Shown here piece after piece: positions 23,085 to 31,504 of a stretch of DNA of 64,000 nt. The stretch comes from Pseudorhodoferax sp. Leaf267 (GTDB taxonomy: Bacteria; Pseudomonadota; Gammaproteobacteria; Burkholderiales; Burkholderiaceae_C). Position numbers and translations under genes: made by a program. How positions within the stretch are numbered: position 1 is the stretch's first letter; each line of letters starts with the position of its first letter. Below the pieces are notes generated by a model. It was not told the DNA's origin, searched no databases, and saw only the letters and a list, made by a program, of their open reading frames with translations. The stretch is taken from NCBI RefSeq assembly GCF_001422405.1, contig NZ_LMMV01000001.1, forward strand, positions 683,275 to 747,274, given 5' to 3'.

Positions 23085-26051
23085 TCACTTCAAAGCCATC
23101 GCATCCATCTGGTTGCTCGGAAAACTACCGTACTTTTCCACGGTCGCATTCCACTGCGGAGTGCCTGCCAGCATCGCCGCCCGCAGCGCAAAGCGCCGGG
23201 TGTCGTTCACCCGCTCTCCCTGCTTGTTGACGTAGGTGGTCATCACGGCCGCCTTGAACCCCTCGGCGTCCCCGCTGGCCACCGCAGCCCATGCTTTCTT
23301 GAACTGGTCCGCACCTCCCACGGAATAGGCGATGTCGGTCATGACTGCCTGTTGGGTGGGGGACATGCGATTCCACAGACCCGGCTGGGCAGCCTCAGCG
23401 GCCCTCTGTGCCCGCTGGGTGTACGTCGGTAGGGTTACCTGCAGCAGCCTGCGGGCCTGGTCCTGCGTGAGCTGGGCGCGGCCCTCGATGACGTCTTGAA
23501 TGCGGTCCTCGGGGACACCAGCACGCTTGAGGTCAGCATCTCGCGTTGCCGCGTTGGCCTTCAGGTTGTAGCCCATCCCCAGGTTGTTGCCGGCATCCTT
23601 CGCGGGGTCCGGGTAGGCCTGCAACACCGTGCCTTCGGCCATCGTGATGAGCGATGCGGCCAGAGATGCCCCGATGGCACCCGGGGATGCGACGGCCTGC
23701 GTGGTGAAGCTCGCAGCAATCTGGGCCGTAAGCTTGTTGTCGACACGGGCCCCACGCTGGCGGACGAACTGCAGGGAGCTGGTGTCCACCGGGCCCAGGG
23801 CCAGGAGTGGAATGGACTTCACCCGTGCCAGCATCTCAGCCTCGCCAGCGGTATGGAGCTTGCCCAGCTCGGCAGCGCCTAGACCCGGTACGCCTACCTT
23901 GCGAATCTTGGCCAGGAGGGGGCCGTGAGCTGCCAGAAAGGCAAGGTCAACCTGGCCGGATCGGACCTGCTTGAAGATGGCCTCGATGCCTGCCTTCTCC
24001 TCGGGGGTCTCGAACATCTTGGTGGACCTCAGCTCCTGCTGCATCTCCTGCAGGGTTTTGGACTCAATGTGACGAATGGCAGAGCCGTTCTGCATGACCA
24101 CCTGGAATCGGCCAGTGTCCCCGGTAGGTAGGAAGTTGACTTGCCAGCCATCGGCCTGACCGACCGACAATCCGGCCCGCTGCTCCTCGGTGACGCGCTT
24201 GGAATAGGCAGACAGCGCCTCCTGCGCGAGCTGGCCACCGGACCCCGCAGGCACCTTCACGGCAATGCGGGTGTTGGTGTCGTGAATGAAGTTCTTAGAG
24301 GTCCAGTCCGCCGCGAATTCCTTCAAGGCCTCCGGGGAAGCATTGGGGTTCTTGGCGTAGTAGTCCTGCACAGCGCGGCCGGCCATAGCGGTGACCGCAG
24401 GGGCATTGCTGGGCCGACCGTTGCCACCTGCCCACTGAGGCCACCATGAGGAACCCTGAACGTCCTTGTAGACCGTCGCAAGCTTGTCCTTGAACTCTGG
24501 CGATGCGGCCACGGCAGCCGCTGCGGCCTTGCCTTCGGGGGACACAGCACGGTAGGCGCCCTGGTAGGCCGCTTCCTTGTCGCCACTGCCCAGGCCAGCC
24601 ACATAGCCCCGCATTACTTCGGCCGTGTCACCCTTGAAGTAGATGTCCCGGAATGCGGGGTCTGTGGAGTAGGCCTTGTAGATGGCCGCTGCAGCCTCGA
24701 AGGCGGGCGTAGGAGCCTTCCCGGGCATCGAGGTTACCGTGGTATTGATGAACTGCTCCAGGGCCTGCAGAGGGGCCTTAGCGCCCGTGGCGGACTGTGC
24801 CCGCATCAACTGCTCGGCAGTGGTTGCCACCGTGGCCACATCACCCTGGCGGGCAGCCTCAGCCATGCGCAGGGCATGGGGGCCTAGGTTGGCCTCTAGG
24901 ACTTTCTGCTGGTCTGCAGGATCTAGGAGCCACATCTGGCGGTTGTCGTATGCGGACTGCAACTGTTGGATGCCGAGCTTTTCCACTGCAGCAGCCTGGG
25001 CCCGCTTCCAGTAGGCAAAGGCTTCATCATGGGTAGCGAACGGACCGGACTTGCCCATGTTGGCCCGGATCACATCCAGGGTGATGGATGCCGGGTCATC
25101 CTTAAGCTGTTGCTCCAGCTTGGTCATGGTCACAAAGTTGCGTTGCTGGCTGTCGTCCTTCAGCTTCGCATCGGACAAGGCCTGCGCCTGGTTGCGAGCT
25201 GCCTGGATGTTGTTGGCCAGCTCGGGGTTATGCGCCCCCAGGGAAAGCCCATCGGCCCCCTTGCGGTCGAACAGGTCGAACACACCAGGGTTGCCGCCCA
25301 TCTTGGTAGACAGCGCCGTCAGCGTGGAAAGCAAGCTCCCGGCCGCTTCCTTTTTGGACATACCCAGGGACTCAGCCTGCGGCAGGAGGCGACTGGTGTA
25401 GATGTCGAACAGCGCATCAGGTGGCAGGTCTGCCCGCAGGTTGTCGGTGAAGCTCTGGGCCACCGTGGCGTTACGGGTTTCGTCATGTCGCAGCATCGCG
25501 CGGCGCTGGGCATCGGCACGCACCTGGACCTCAAAGGCGTTGACCTGATTGCCGACCTGCGCAGCCAGGATCGGCACACCTTCCAGGCCGCCCAAGGACT
25601 TTGCGCGGTATTCACCCAGGAAGGCGTCCACATTGAAGCCGGGTTGCTCCTTGGCCTCGTTGTAGGCTGCGAGGCCCTGGTCTTTGGCCTTGATGCCTTC
25701 ACGCTGGCCAAGAGCCGTGGAAAACGCTTCCCGGTAGTGCTTGCCGAGCGCCGGGGGGACCTGAGCTGGCGTAGGGTTGCCCGCGAACTCCATCGCTGAC
25801 TTGCCGGTCATATCCAGGGCATCGGCCTGCTGCTGGGCCAGTGCGTTGACCTCTGCCCGTTGTGCTTCGATCTGGGCTTGCTCCAGTTGCATGGAGCTGG
25901 CCGCGTAGCGCTGCAAAGAGGGGTTCAGTTCGGAAAGGCCACGGATGAGGCCTTCCATTTCGTGATTGGGCGCAGGGGCCTGAATGCCCCAATTCTGCTG
26001 AGTGGCTACGACACGATCAAGGACCGGGCCGCGCTGGTTGCTGGTTGCCAT
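23085..26051 (-). CDS. Ejection/internal-virion-like protein with C-terminal GH24-like lysozyme domain
   Basis: 988 residues, mostly Ala/Gln-rich helices typical of podovirus internal core or ejection proteins. The last 190 residues or so (from about 802) resemble phage lysozyme (GH24): AEGTVLQAYPDP with Glu near 806 as the expected acid, then GNNLGMGYNLK where most relatives have G..TIGYGhN, and a closing RRFALRAAML helix. The usual catalytic Thr is therefore not in place, so activity is uncertain. It is last in a run 28654-26703-26384-26051 with short gaps. In phages such proteins cross the cell wall during DNA entry. Finding one without capsid or tail genes is odd. Confidence 0.7.
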   Translation of the reverse strand: MATSNQRGPVLDRVVATQQNWGIQAPAPNHEMEGLIRGLSELNPSLQRYAASSMQLEQAQIEAQRAEVNALAQQQADALDMTGKSAMEFAGNPTPAQVPPALGKHYREAFSTALGQREGIKAKDQGLAAYNEAKEQPGFNVDAFLGEYRAKSLGGLEGVPILAAQVGNQVNAFEVQVRADAQRRAMLRHDETRNATVAQSFTDNLRADLPPDALFDIYTSRLLPQAESLGMSKKEAAGSLLSTLTALSTKMGGNPGVFDLFDRKGADGLSLGAHNPELANNIQAARNQAQALSDAKLKDDSQQRNFVTMTKLEQQLKDDPASITLDVIRANMGKSGPFATHDEAFAYWKRAQAAAVEKLGIQQLQSAYDNRQMWLLDPADQQKVLEANLGPHALRMAEAARQGDVATVATTAEQLMRAQSATGAKAPLQALEQFINTTVTSMPGKAPTPAFEAAAAIYKAYSTDPAFRDIYFKGDTAEVMRGYVAGLGSGDKEAAYQGAYRAVSPEGKAAAAAVAASPEFKDKLATVYKDVQGSSWWPQWAGGNGRPSNAPAVTAMAGRAVQDYYAKNPNASPEALKEFAADWTSKNFIHDTNTRIAVKVPAGSGGQLAQEALSAYSKRVTEEQRAGLSVGQADGWQVNFLPTGDTGRFQVVMQNGSAIRHIESKTLQEMQQELRSTKMFETPEEKAGIEAIFKQVRSGQVDLAFLAAHGPLLAKIRKVGVPGLGAAELGKLHTAGEAEMLARVKSIPLLALGPVDTSSLQFVRQRGARVDNKLTAQIAASFTTQAVASPGAIGASLAASLITMAEGTVLQAYPDPAKDAGNNLGMGYNLKANAATRDADLKRAGVPEDRIQDVIEGRAQLTQDQARRLLQVTLPTYTQRAQRAAEAAQPGLWNRMSPTQQAVMTDIAYSVGGADQFKKAWAAVASGDAEGFKAAVMTTYVNKQGERVNDTRRFALRAAMLAGTPQWNATVEKYGSFPSNQMDAMALK

Positions 26052-26063
26052 GGGAAAGGGGTT

Positions 26064-26384
26064 CTAAAGGCCGTGGCCGGATGGATTGATGACGATGGCG
26101 CAGAGCATGGGCGCAGGGTCTAGGACCGCTTCATGCGTGCATGCGGTGGCCGTTAGAACTACGTGGTCCGCGATGGGGCACCAGGCGTTGAAGCTGGCCA
26201 TAGGGTGCTGAGGGGGTCTGCATGCGACCTGGGCCTTATCTCCCGGCCGGACACCCGGGAAGGGCACTACAGCCACCGACAGCAGGGGCAGGCCGTCCGA
26301 GGTGTGTGGATTGGGGGCGTAGGGCTCCCATTGCACGACCTTGCAGACAGCAGCCCCAGCGTTCAGGGTGTCAAGGCTGGCCAT
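26064..26384 (-). CDS. Small phage-type protein of unknown function
   Basis: 106 residues, starting at ATG 26384 inside the 3' end of the preceding gene (14-bp overlap) and ending 12 bp before the 988-residue protein. No recognised domain. It is Pro/Val/Ala rich with four cysteines (AVCK, VACR, AWCP, TACTHE) and has no signal peptide. Tight packing with its neighbours is the main support that it is real. Confidence 0.6.
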   Translation of the reverse strand: MASLDTLNAGAAVCKVVQWEPYAPNPHTSDGLPLLSVAVVPFPGVRPGDKAQVACRPPQHPMASFNAWCPIADHVVLTATACTHEAVLDPAPMLCAIVINPSGHGL

Positions 26385-26703
26385 TCGGCTTGGCGGCTAC
26401 CGGAGGCGTAAAGACCGGACGGCGGAATACGGGCTCTCCTAGACCGAACTCCACTTCATCGCCTGGCTTTGGCGGCAGCTCCATCGGCGTTTCGGGGCGG
26501 GGCCGCCCATAAGCATCGAGCCACTCGGCCGGCACGTTGATGGGAAGCTGGCCGGCGTAAGAGGGGCCGTGGTGGTAGTGAGTTCTGGTCAGGCCCACAT
26601 GATTGGCCTTGGCGCGGCTTGGATAGGTGGTCTCCCAAGGTGTGACGAGGCCTGTAGCAGGAGGAAGGGCAGAGCCTGGAATGGCTTGATTGATAACGGG
26701 CAT
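26371..26703 (-). CDS. Small proline-rich phage-type protein of unknown function
   Basis: 110 residues, Pro/Gly rich (PMELPPKPGDEVEFGLGEPVF), with no membrane segment or known motif. It starts at ATG 26703 after a weak purine stretch (GAAAGAA) and overlaps the next gene by 14 bp. The operon position between the 86-residue gene and the ejection-like protein suggests a virion-related or morphogenesis role, but this is inference only. Confidence 0.6.
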   Translation of the reverse strand: MPVINQAIPGSALPPATGLVTPWETTYPSRAKANHVGLTRTHYHHGPSYAGQLPINVPAEWLDAYGRPRPETPMELPPKPGDEVEFGLGEPVFRRPVFTPPVAAKPNGQP

Positions 26704-26789
26704 GGTGTTCTTTCAGGAAATGGAAACGAGGAAATGAAAAAGCCCAGCGATTGCCGGGCCTGAGGTGCGAAGTGCGTGGGTGATGAGGG

Positions 26790-27050
26790 TCACATCTGGG
26801 TCTGCTTGGCCTGGTCTGCGACATAGGCGCGGTAGCGGTGCAGCAGGTCCGTCATGGGGCTGGAAAAGTTGACATCAAGGTAGCTCAGGGCTGACTTAAA
26901 GGCCTTGGACTGCACTGTCTCCGCCCAGGTCTTCACGGCAGCCTCGTGCCCCTCGAAGCCCGACGACAGGCACCAGCGATGGATGAATGTCTCCAGCCGG
27001 ACCACGGGGTCAGCGTGAAGCTTCTTGAAGGTGCCGCGACCTCTGGTCAT
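26790..27050 (-). CDS. Small phage-type protein of unknown function
   Basis: 86 residues from ATG 27050, which overlaps the stop of the preceding gene (ATGA), a coupling that fixes this start rather than longer in-frame extensions. Basic N-terminus (TRGRGTFKKLH), then an amphipathic helical body with aromatic residues (LETFIHRWCL, LLHRYRAYVAD). No recognised family. Confidence 0.65.
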   Translation of the reverse strand: MTRGRGTFKKLHADPVVRLETFIHRWCLSSGFEGHEAAVKTWAETVQSKAFKSALSYLDVNFSSPMTDLLHRYRAYVADQAKQTQM

Positions 27051-27895
27051 TGGTTGACGCCAGCGGCGCGGGCTTGCTTCGCTGCGTACTCGCGGGCCAG
27101 GTGCTGGAAGGGCTTCACGTCTCGGGCAACAGTCAGCGAGGAGATAGCGCCTTGCAAGCCACGCTGGCCGCGACACCATGCGAAGAACTCATCAGCCTGC
27201 GCAGGGCTCACGCCTTCGGCAGCCACCGAGCGCACCACGGCGTCCCGGAACATCCCGAAGGCCGACTGCACATGCTCCTGAGCCCGCGCGGGGTCCATGC
27301 CACCCTCACGGGCCAGCCGGTCAGCCGCTGCATCCAGGTCGGTGCCGTCAAGGCATGCCAGGGTTGCTACCGCTACCGTCTTGTCGTAGACCGGTTGCGG
27401 CATGTCTGCAATGTCGGTCTCGAAGGCCTGCCACTCGGCATCGTCGAAGTGGTCAGCGGATGGCAGCTTGTCGGCCTCAGGGGGCGTGAGGGGGTCCGGG
27501 GTGGCCGTGGTGGCCGTGGTGGCCTCAGACTTTCCCAGGCTGGCAACGTCCATAAAACCGCCATGGCCATCGGCTCGCACAGCCCCCATGCGCACGGCAT
27601 TGGCGACTGAGGTGCGCATGCCTTCCACCACCACGGTTCCGCCGTTGTACGGCTGGAAACTCGCCATCACGCCGGGGCGGCTGGCCTGGTCTTCATAGGC
27701 GTTGTAGGTGGTGCGGCCCTTGGCTTCGGTCTCGCCCGTGCGCATGTTCACGGACAGCGTGGGGCTATTGAAGCGGCCTACGGTGGAGAAGGCCTCGGCC
27801 ATGGGGTTGTGGACTGCTGCGTCTTCCTGGCCGTGGGTGACGCGGGTCACGCCGCCATGTTGGGAGATGTTGCCGGATTGGTATTGGATGGTCAT
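27047..27895 (-). CDS. Phage-type protein of unknown function
   Basis: 282 residues. The N-terminal third is polar and beta-rich (MTIQYQSGNISQHGG...), followed by a Thr/Pro/Ala linker (about 120-140) and a helical C-terminal half (PAQADEFFAWCRGQRGLQGAI). The two-part build is reminiscent of virion assembly or scaffold proteins, but I recognise no family. ATG 27895 has no SD. The 3' end is coupled by a 4-nt overlap to the 86-residue gene. Confidence 0.6.
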   Translation of the reverse strand: MTIQYQSGNISQHGGVTRVTHGQEDAAVHNPMAEAFSTVGRFNSPTLSVNMRTGETEAKGRTTYNAYEDQASRPGVMASFQPYNGGTVVVEGMRTSVANAVRMGAVRADGHGGFMDVASLGKSEATTATTATPDPLTPPEADKLPSADHFDDAEWQAFETDIADMPQPVYDKTVAVATLACLDGTDLDAAADRLAREGGMDPARAQEHVQSAFGMFRDAVVRSVAAEGVSPAQADEFFAWCRGQRGLQGAISSLTVARDVKPFQHLAREYAAKQARAAGVNQ

Positions 27896-27922
27896 TGGTG
27901 GTGGTGCGGGAAGTGAAGGGGA

Positions 27923-28654
27923 TCAGTGAGAGACAGGACTGGCAGCCCCAGTGATGACGAAGGGCGCGCGGTGCGCCTCATAGGTGGCCTGGCGGCGCTT
28001 GGCCTCGGCCTCGGCCTTGTCGGTGGCCGCTACGGCGATGGCCGCCAGGAGACCGGACAAGGTATTTCGGATCGTGGCTCCAAGGGAGTTGAGCGCCGCC
28101 ACGCTGGGGCGTGTGGGATAGCCGCGCTTGCTGGTGCGAAGTGCCGATGCCGACATATTGCGGGGCCGTGGGGCCAGCCGTAGGACCGCCTGGCTGATGA
28201 GGTGGTTTTCGGAATCCACCGTGGGCAACCTGGTGGCCTTGCGGCTGATGTAGAGGGCCACGGCTGCCACCTCGGCTAGGACGGTGATAGCTGCGACGCC
28301 TGCATCTGCCAGTCGGCAGACCTCATAGTCAAGGCCTGGCTTGTTGGTCCCGCCCTTGTGCTGGACGTACAGGCCATTGATGAACGACACCCCGGACAGG
28401 ATGCCGGGATGGTTCTGGTTATCAGCGAACAGGGCTAAGACCTCGGCTCTTTCGAGCGCCCAAGCCTTCGGGTCAGTCTTGGGGGCCAGGGCATGGCCGC
28501 GCCGCTTGTGCATGTCGTAGTGGTGGCCGCAGAGCTTGCGAAAACCGGAGGTCTTGCCTCCGCAGCCGGGGACGCTGCAAACTTGCTTGGCGGACAGTTC
28601 GCGTGCCCTCGCGGCCGCAGCACCGGTGCCGGTGGGGTGTGTGTTGCTGTACAT
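27923..28654 (-). CDS. Zinc-motif phage-type protein
   Basis: 243 residues. Near residues 26-53 there is a compact Cys/His cluster (CSVPGCGGKTSGFRKLCGHH) with a CxxxxC...CxxH pattern followed by YDMHKRRG, a zinc-binding motif seen in several small phage proteins. The rest is helical, with an Ala-rich segment (AAITVLAEVAAVALYISRK) that may touch membrane or pack as a helix. ATG 28654 has no SD. It is the first gene after the terminator at 28843-28890, so it should have its own promoter in the gap. Confidence 0.6.
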   Translation of the reverse strand: MYSNTHPTGTGAAAARARELSAKQVCSVPGCGGKTSGFRKLCGHHYDMHKRRGHALAPKTDPKAWALERAEVLALFADNQNHPGILSGVSFINGLYVQHKGGTNKPGLDYEVCRLADAGVAAITVLAEVAAVALYISRKATRLPTVDSENHLISQAVLRLAPRPRNMSASALRTSKRGYPTRPSVAALNSLGATIRNTLSGLLAAIAVAATDKAEAEAKRRQATYEAHRAPFVITGAASPVSH

Positions 28655-28842
28655 GGTGATGTGAATGTGAATGGCTTAGGCATGCCTACGGCTGACCTCT
28701 GGAGACAGAGGAGCGCGAGGGGGCCTGCGGGGGTGTGGGGTGGCCTGGGAATCAGACCTGTTAGACAGACCTGTGAAGGAATGCCCTAGGCATGCTGCGA
28801 TAGCCTTGAAACGGCCCGGGAAGCCGCGCCAGCATTGGGTGA

Positions 28843-28890
28843 AAAACAAGACCCAGCTCCTACAGCTCTATAGGGCGAGGGTCTTGTTTT
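28843..28890 (-). terminator. Strong intrinsic terminator after the helicase-like gene
   Basis: Perfect 12-bp inverted repeat AAAACAAGACCC / GGGTCTTGTTTT with a 24-nt loop. On the minus strand the 3' arm is followed by a T-tract. It overlaps the stop codon of the helicase-like gene by two bases and separates the terS-like/helicase unit from the leftward genes. The A/T-rich arms make it possibly bidirectional. Confidence 0.85.
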
Positions 28891-30781
28891 ATGTGGGCTT
28901 GAACCCGTACAGTTCCGCCGTGGACCTCACCAGTGAGCGGCCGTCTAAGGCCCAACCATGCAAAGCGAGGTTGAGCTTTCCAACTGCACGGCTGAACGCA
29001 TGGCCATCGCTCCGGCCTGGGCCTATCTGCATGGCAGCCTTCAGCTTGATGCTGGAGACTTTCGTTATGGCTGCGTCAAGGGTCCGAAGCTGTCCGAGGA
29101 TGCGCCCCAGCATCTCATCCGCAATGTTCGAGGATGAGGACTTCTCTAAGTACAGCGGGTCGGGGAAGAACCACTGTGCCCTAGGCATGACCTTATCTAG
29201 GATGGTCTTCAGCGTAGCGCTGCGGTGGATAAGGTGCAGGCGCATCGGGTTGGCCAGGCCGTTGTTCAGGTTCCTGCAGGAGCCCCGTGATGCTGCCTGC
29301 ATGACTGCACCAGCAATCTCCGACTCCATGATTCTGTTCACCATGTCGTAGGGCGTCGATGCAGCCATGTTGCCCATCTGCCCCCGCGCTGCTGCGCTGA
29401 GGTCGATATGGCTACGGTGCAGACATCCCACCAGGATGACACTCTGGCAATGCTCTTTCATGTTCAGGCCCAGGTGATCCCCCCAGGTCAGCCACTCGAA
29501 ACGCTTGCGCGGCGCAGTGTCCCCCTGGCCGGCCGGTGCTCTCTCCTCCAGGTCGAAACCTTCGGCTGTAAGGGCTTCGCGCAGGCGCTTGGCCACGTCC
29601 AGGCCGTCCCTAGGAATGAAGTTGACCAGGAGGAAGCACCGGGCCGGGTCTTCCAGCGCCTCACGCCGGATGATGGCTAGGACTTCCTTGATGACCTTCG
29701 CATTCTCGACACCAGCCTGCTTCAGGGTCTGCTCGACGGCACTGCGGGAGCCCGAGGCCATGATCTGATGAACCTCGACCTGCTCAAAGGACTTGAGGGA
29801 GTCCAGCTCGAAATCCTTCATGTGCTTGATGCTGGTGTCCAGGTTCACAAGGTCCGAGATGGGGCCTGATGCGTCCAGCACGACTACATTGCGCAGGTGC
29901 TTGGAAACGGCCTGACGGATGGAAATGATGCCGTCCCCCTGGGCTGTCTTTAGGACCTGAAGCTGCGACATGGCCACACTGAGGAATTCCTCCAGGGTGT
30001 GCCGATACTGCCCGAGGTCGCGGCTGCATCGCTGGATCAGGGACTGCCATGCGTCGATGGTCTCCTGGTCCCGTTCGGGCAGCCACAGGGGCCGCCCTCG
30101 GTTCTCGGCATCGCCAGCCTCATCCATGAATTCAAGCTGGGTTTCGATCAGGTCTGTGCAGTCGCTGACGAACTGGAACAGCGAGGCCAGGTGATGGTCC
30201 TTGGAGGTCTTCGCCATGCCCCCTAGGAGGCTTTCAGCCAGCTTGAGGCGACGCACAGCGAACGACCACGAGTCAGAGACGATCAGCGCCTCATCGTAGA
30301 GGCACAGGGCCCGGTCAACACCCTGGTGCTGCCCGAACAGCTCGAAGTCTCGCCCAGACCTCACGCGGGAATGCGTCACGAGTTGATAGAGCCGGTCAGC
30401 GTCCCCGGTAGATGGAACACTGGCAGTCAACACCGAATGCTTGATGCCGATGTCCCCAACGGGCACGCCCTTGGCAATCAGGCCCTTGTAGGTGTCGCAC
30501 AGGCTCTCCACCTTGCTTGCTGCGATGGACACCGGGATACGGTAGCCCAGCCGGTGTAGGGCCGTGATGAAGGCAATGATGCTGGCCGATTTGCCCATGC
30601 CTGCCGGGATCGGGAAGGCCTTGCGGCCGTGCTCCGTGCCAGCGCAGTAGCTCGCGCAGGTGTCCAGGAGCTGATAAAGGGCGGCCTTGTGCATGCTGCT
30701 CAGGACGTTGCGGCGCTCTAGGTCTGCCTTGAGGATCGCGAATGCTGTTTGGGTCAGCGTGAGGGTGTCGATGGTGGTCAT
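28889..30781 (-). CDS. SF2 helicase-like ATPase of the element
   Basis: 630 residues. Motif I PAGMGKSAS (59-67), a Walker B-like LYDEAL (161-166), VVVLDAS (299-305, like the motif III LDAT of some DNA helicases) and a motif VI-like QAASRGSCR (495-503) suggest an SF2 DNA helicase. No nuclease or primase signature is visible. In satellites and plasmids such proteins often drive replication. A large-terminase identity was considered because a TerS-like gene precedes it, but the motif VI pattern favours a helicase. ATG 30781 has no SD. It is 122 bp downstream of the TerS-like gene on the same strand. Confidence 0.65.
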   Translation of the reverse strand: MTTIDTLTLTQTAFAILKADLERRNVLSSMHKAALYQLLDTCASYCAGTEHGRKAFPIPAGMGKSASIIAFITALHRLGYRIPVSIAASKVESLCDTYKGLIAKGVPVGDIGIKHSVLTASVPSTGDADRLYQLVTHSRVRSGRDFELFGQHQGVDRALCLYDEALIVSDSWSFAVRRLKLAESLLGGMAKTSKDHHLASLFQFVSDCTDLIETQLEFMDEAGDAENRGRPLWLPERDQETIDAWQSLIQRCSRDLGQYRHTLEEFLSVAMSQLQVLKTAQGDGIISIRQAVSKHLRNVVVLDASGPISDLVNLDTSIKHMKDFELDSLKSFEQVEVHQIMASGSRSAVEQTLKQAGVENAKVIKEVLAIIRREALEDPARCFLLVNFIPRDGLDVAKRLREALTAEGFDLEERAPAGQGDTAPRKRFEWLTWGDHLGLNMKEHCQSVILVGCLHRSHIDLSAAARGQMGNMAASTPYDMVNRIMESEIAGAVMQAASRGSCRNLNNGLANPMRLHLIHRSATLKTILDKVMPRAQWFFPDPLYLEKSSSSNIADEMLGRILGQLRTLDAAITKVSSIKLKAAMQIGPGRSDGHAFSRAVGKLNLALHGWALDGRSLVRSTAELYGFKPT

Positions 30782-30903
30782 GAGGATGAGTCAGGCATGG
30801 ATGCCGCAGGGTGAGATATAGATGCCCTCCAGGCCGCAGGCACGGAAGGACGCGTGCAGGCAGCCCCGCACTGTGTAGGGGTCCCCGACACATCGACCCA
30901 GCC

Positions 30904-31278
30904 TCAGTCCGTCAGGAACGGCACTTCCAGGCCCAGGATGGGGCCTGCGGGCGCTTGGGAAGCGAGCATGTCAATCAGGTGCCTGGTCTCGGAGAGGACG
31001 CCCAGGGAGGGCTCCGGGGCCCTTGCCGCCTCGATGGTCCGGGTTATGTACAGAGACCTCAGCTCCTCCAGTTGCACCACTTCCAGCTCAGTCAGCGGGC
31101 GGTAGCTCAAGGCCGACTGCTGCCCCAGGAAGGTCCGGGCTGCCATCAGCAGCGTCATGGGCGTGGTAGACCGCTTGCGGCTCAGCTCCTCCTGCAGGCG
31201 CTGGCACACGAGGCCGTGAAGGTGTTCTAGGCTGGACCACGGGGCCATGCCGTTGGTAGGGGGTGTCGTCATCATCAT
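30904..31278 (-). CDS. Small terminase (DNA-packaging)-like protein
   Basis: 124 residues, all helical. The region LHGLVCQRLQEEL...TPMTLLMAARTFLGQQ fits the layout of short podovirus packaging proteins (LHxxV..L..R...ATA.ELS.ARQFLKDN), the T7 gp18-type small terminase family. The match is by pattern only. If right, the element can mark its own DNA for packaging by a helper phage, as PICI TerS proteins do. It begins with three consecutive ATG codons (31278 first) after a weak CAAGAA. It is divergent from the serine recombinase across a 226-bp promoter region. Confidence 0.5.
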   Translation of the reverse strand: MMMTTPPTNGMAPWSSLEHLHGLVCQRLQEELSRKRSTTPMTLLMAARTFLGQQSALSYRPLTELEVVQLEELRSLYITRTIEAARAPEPSLGVLSETRHLIDMLASQAPAGPILGLEVPFLTD

Positions 31279-31403
31279 TTCTTGAGTCGTGGTGGTGGTT
31301 TGGACAGGAAGCCACAGCGAGGTATGCCTGGCTGGGTCCCACAGCGGCGCACGGGGGCCGGTGGTGGTTTGATGGGGATTCGTGGTGTGGTCATGGCTGG
31401 TGC

Positions 31404-31498
31404 CTATACCGAAAGGGTCTGAGGAAAAAGGGGTGTGCTCCCCTCTGAGGAGGAGTGCAGAAAACAGCTATACCAAAACCACTAGGTAACGGTATAGT
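31404..31498. promoter_or_regulatory. CTATACC repeats before the serine recombinase (operator or res subsites)
   Basis: CTATACC occurs at 31404-31410 and 31468-31474, and inverted (GGTATAG) at 31491-31497, the last two forming a dyad with 16 bp between arms. A -10-like TATAGT (31493-31498) overlaps the inverted copy only 6 bp before the recombinase ATG, so binding there would block transcription. A GGTGGTGGTTTG repeat also lies upstream. Compatible with autoregulation or with a resolution site. Confidence 0.5.
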
Positions 31499-31504
31499 CG
31501 GGGC

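Noticed and set aside
28858-28883. T7-promoter-like CTATAGGG in the plus orientation
   Set aside because: It lies inside the loop of the terminator at 28843-28890, matches the T7 consensus only in the TATAGGG core, points antisense into the helicase-like gene, and no phage RNA polymerase gene is present.
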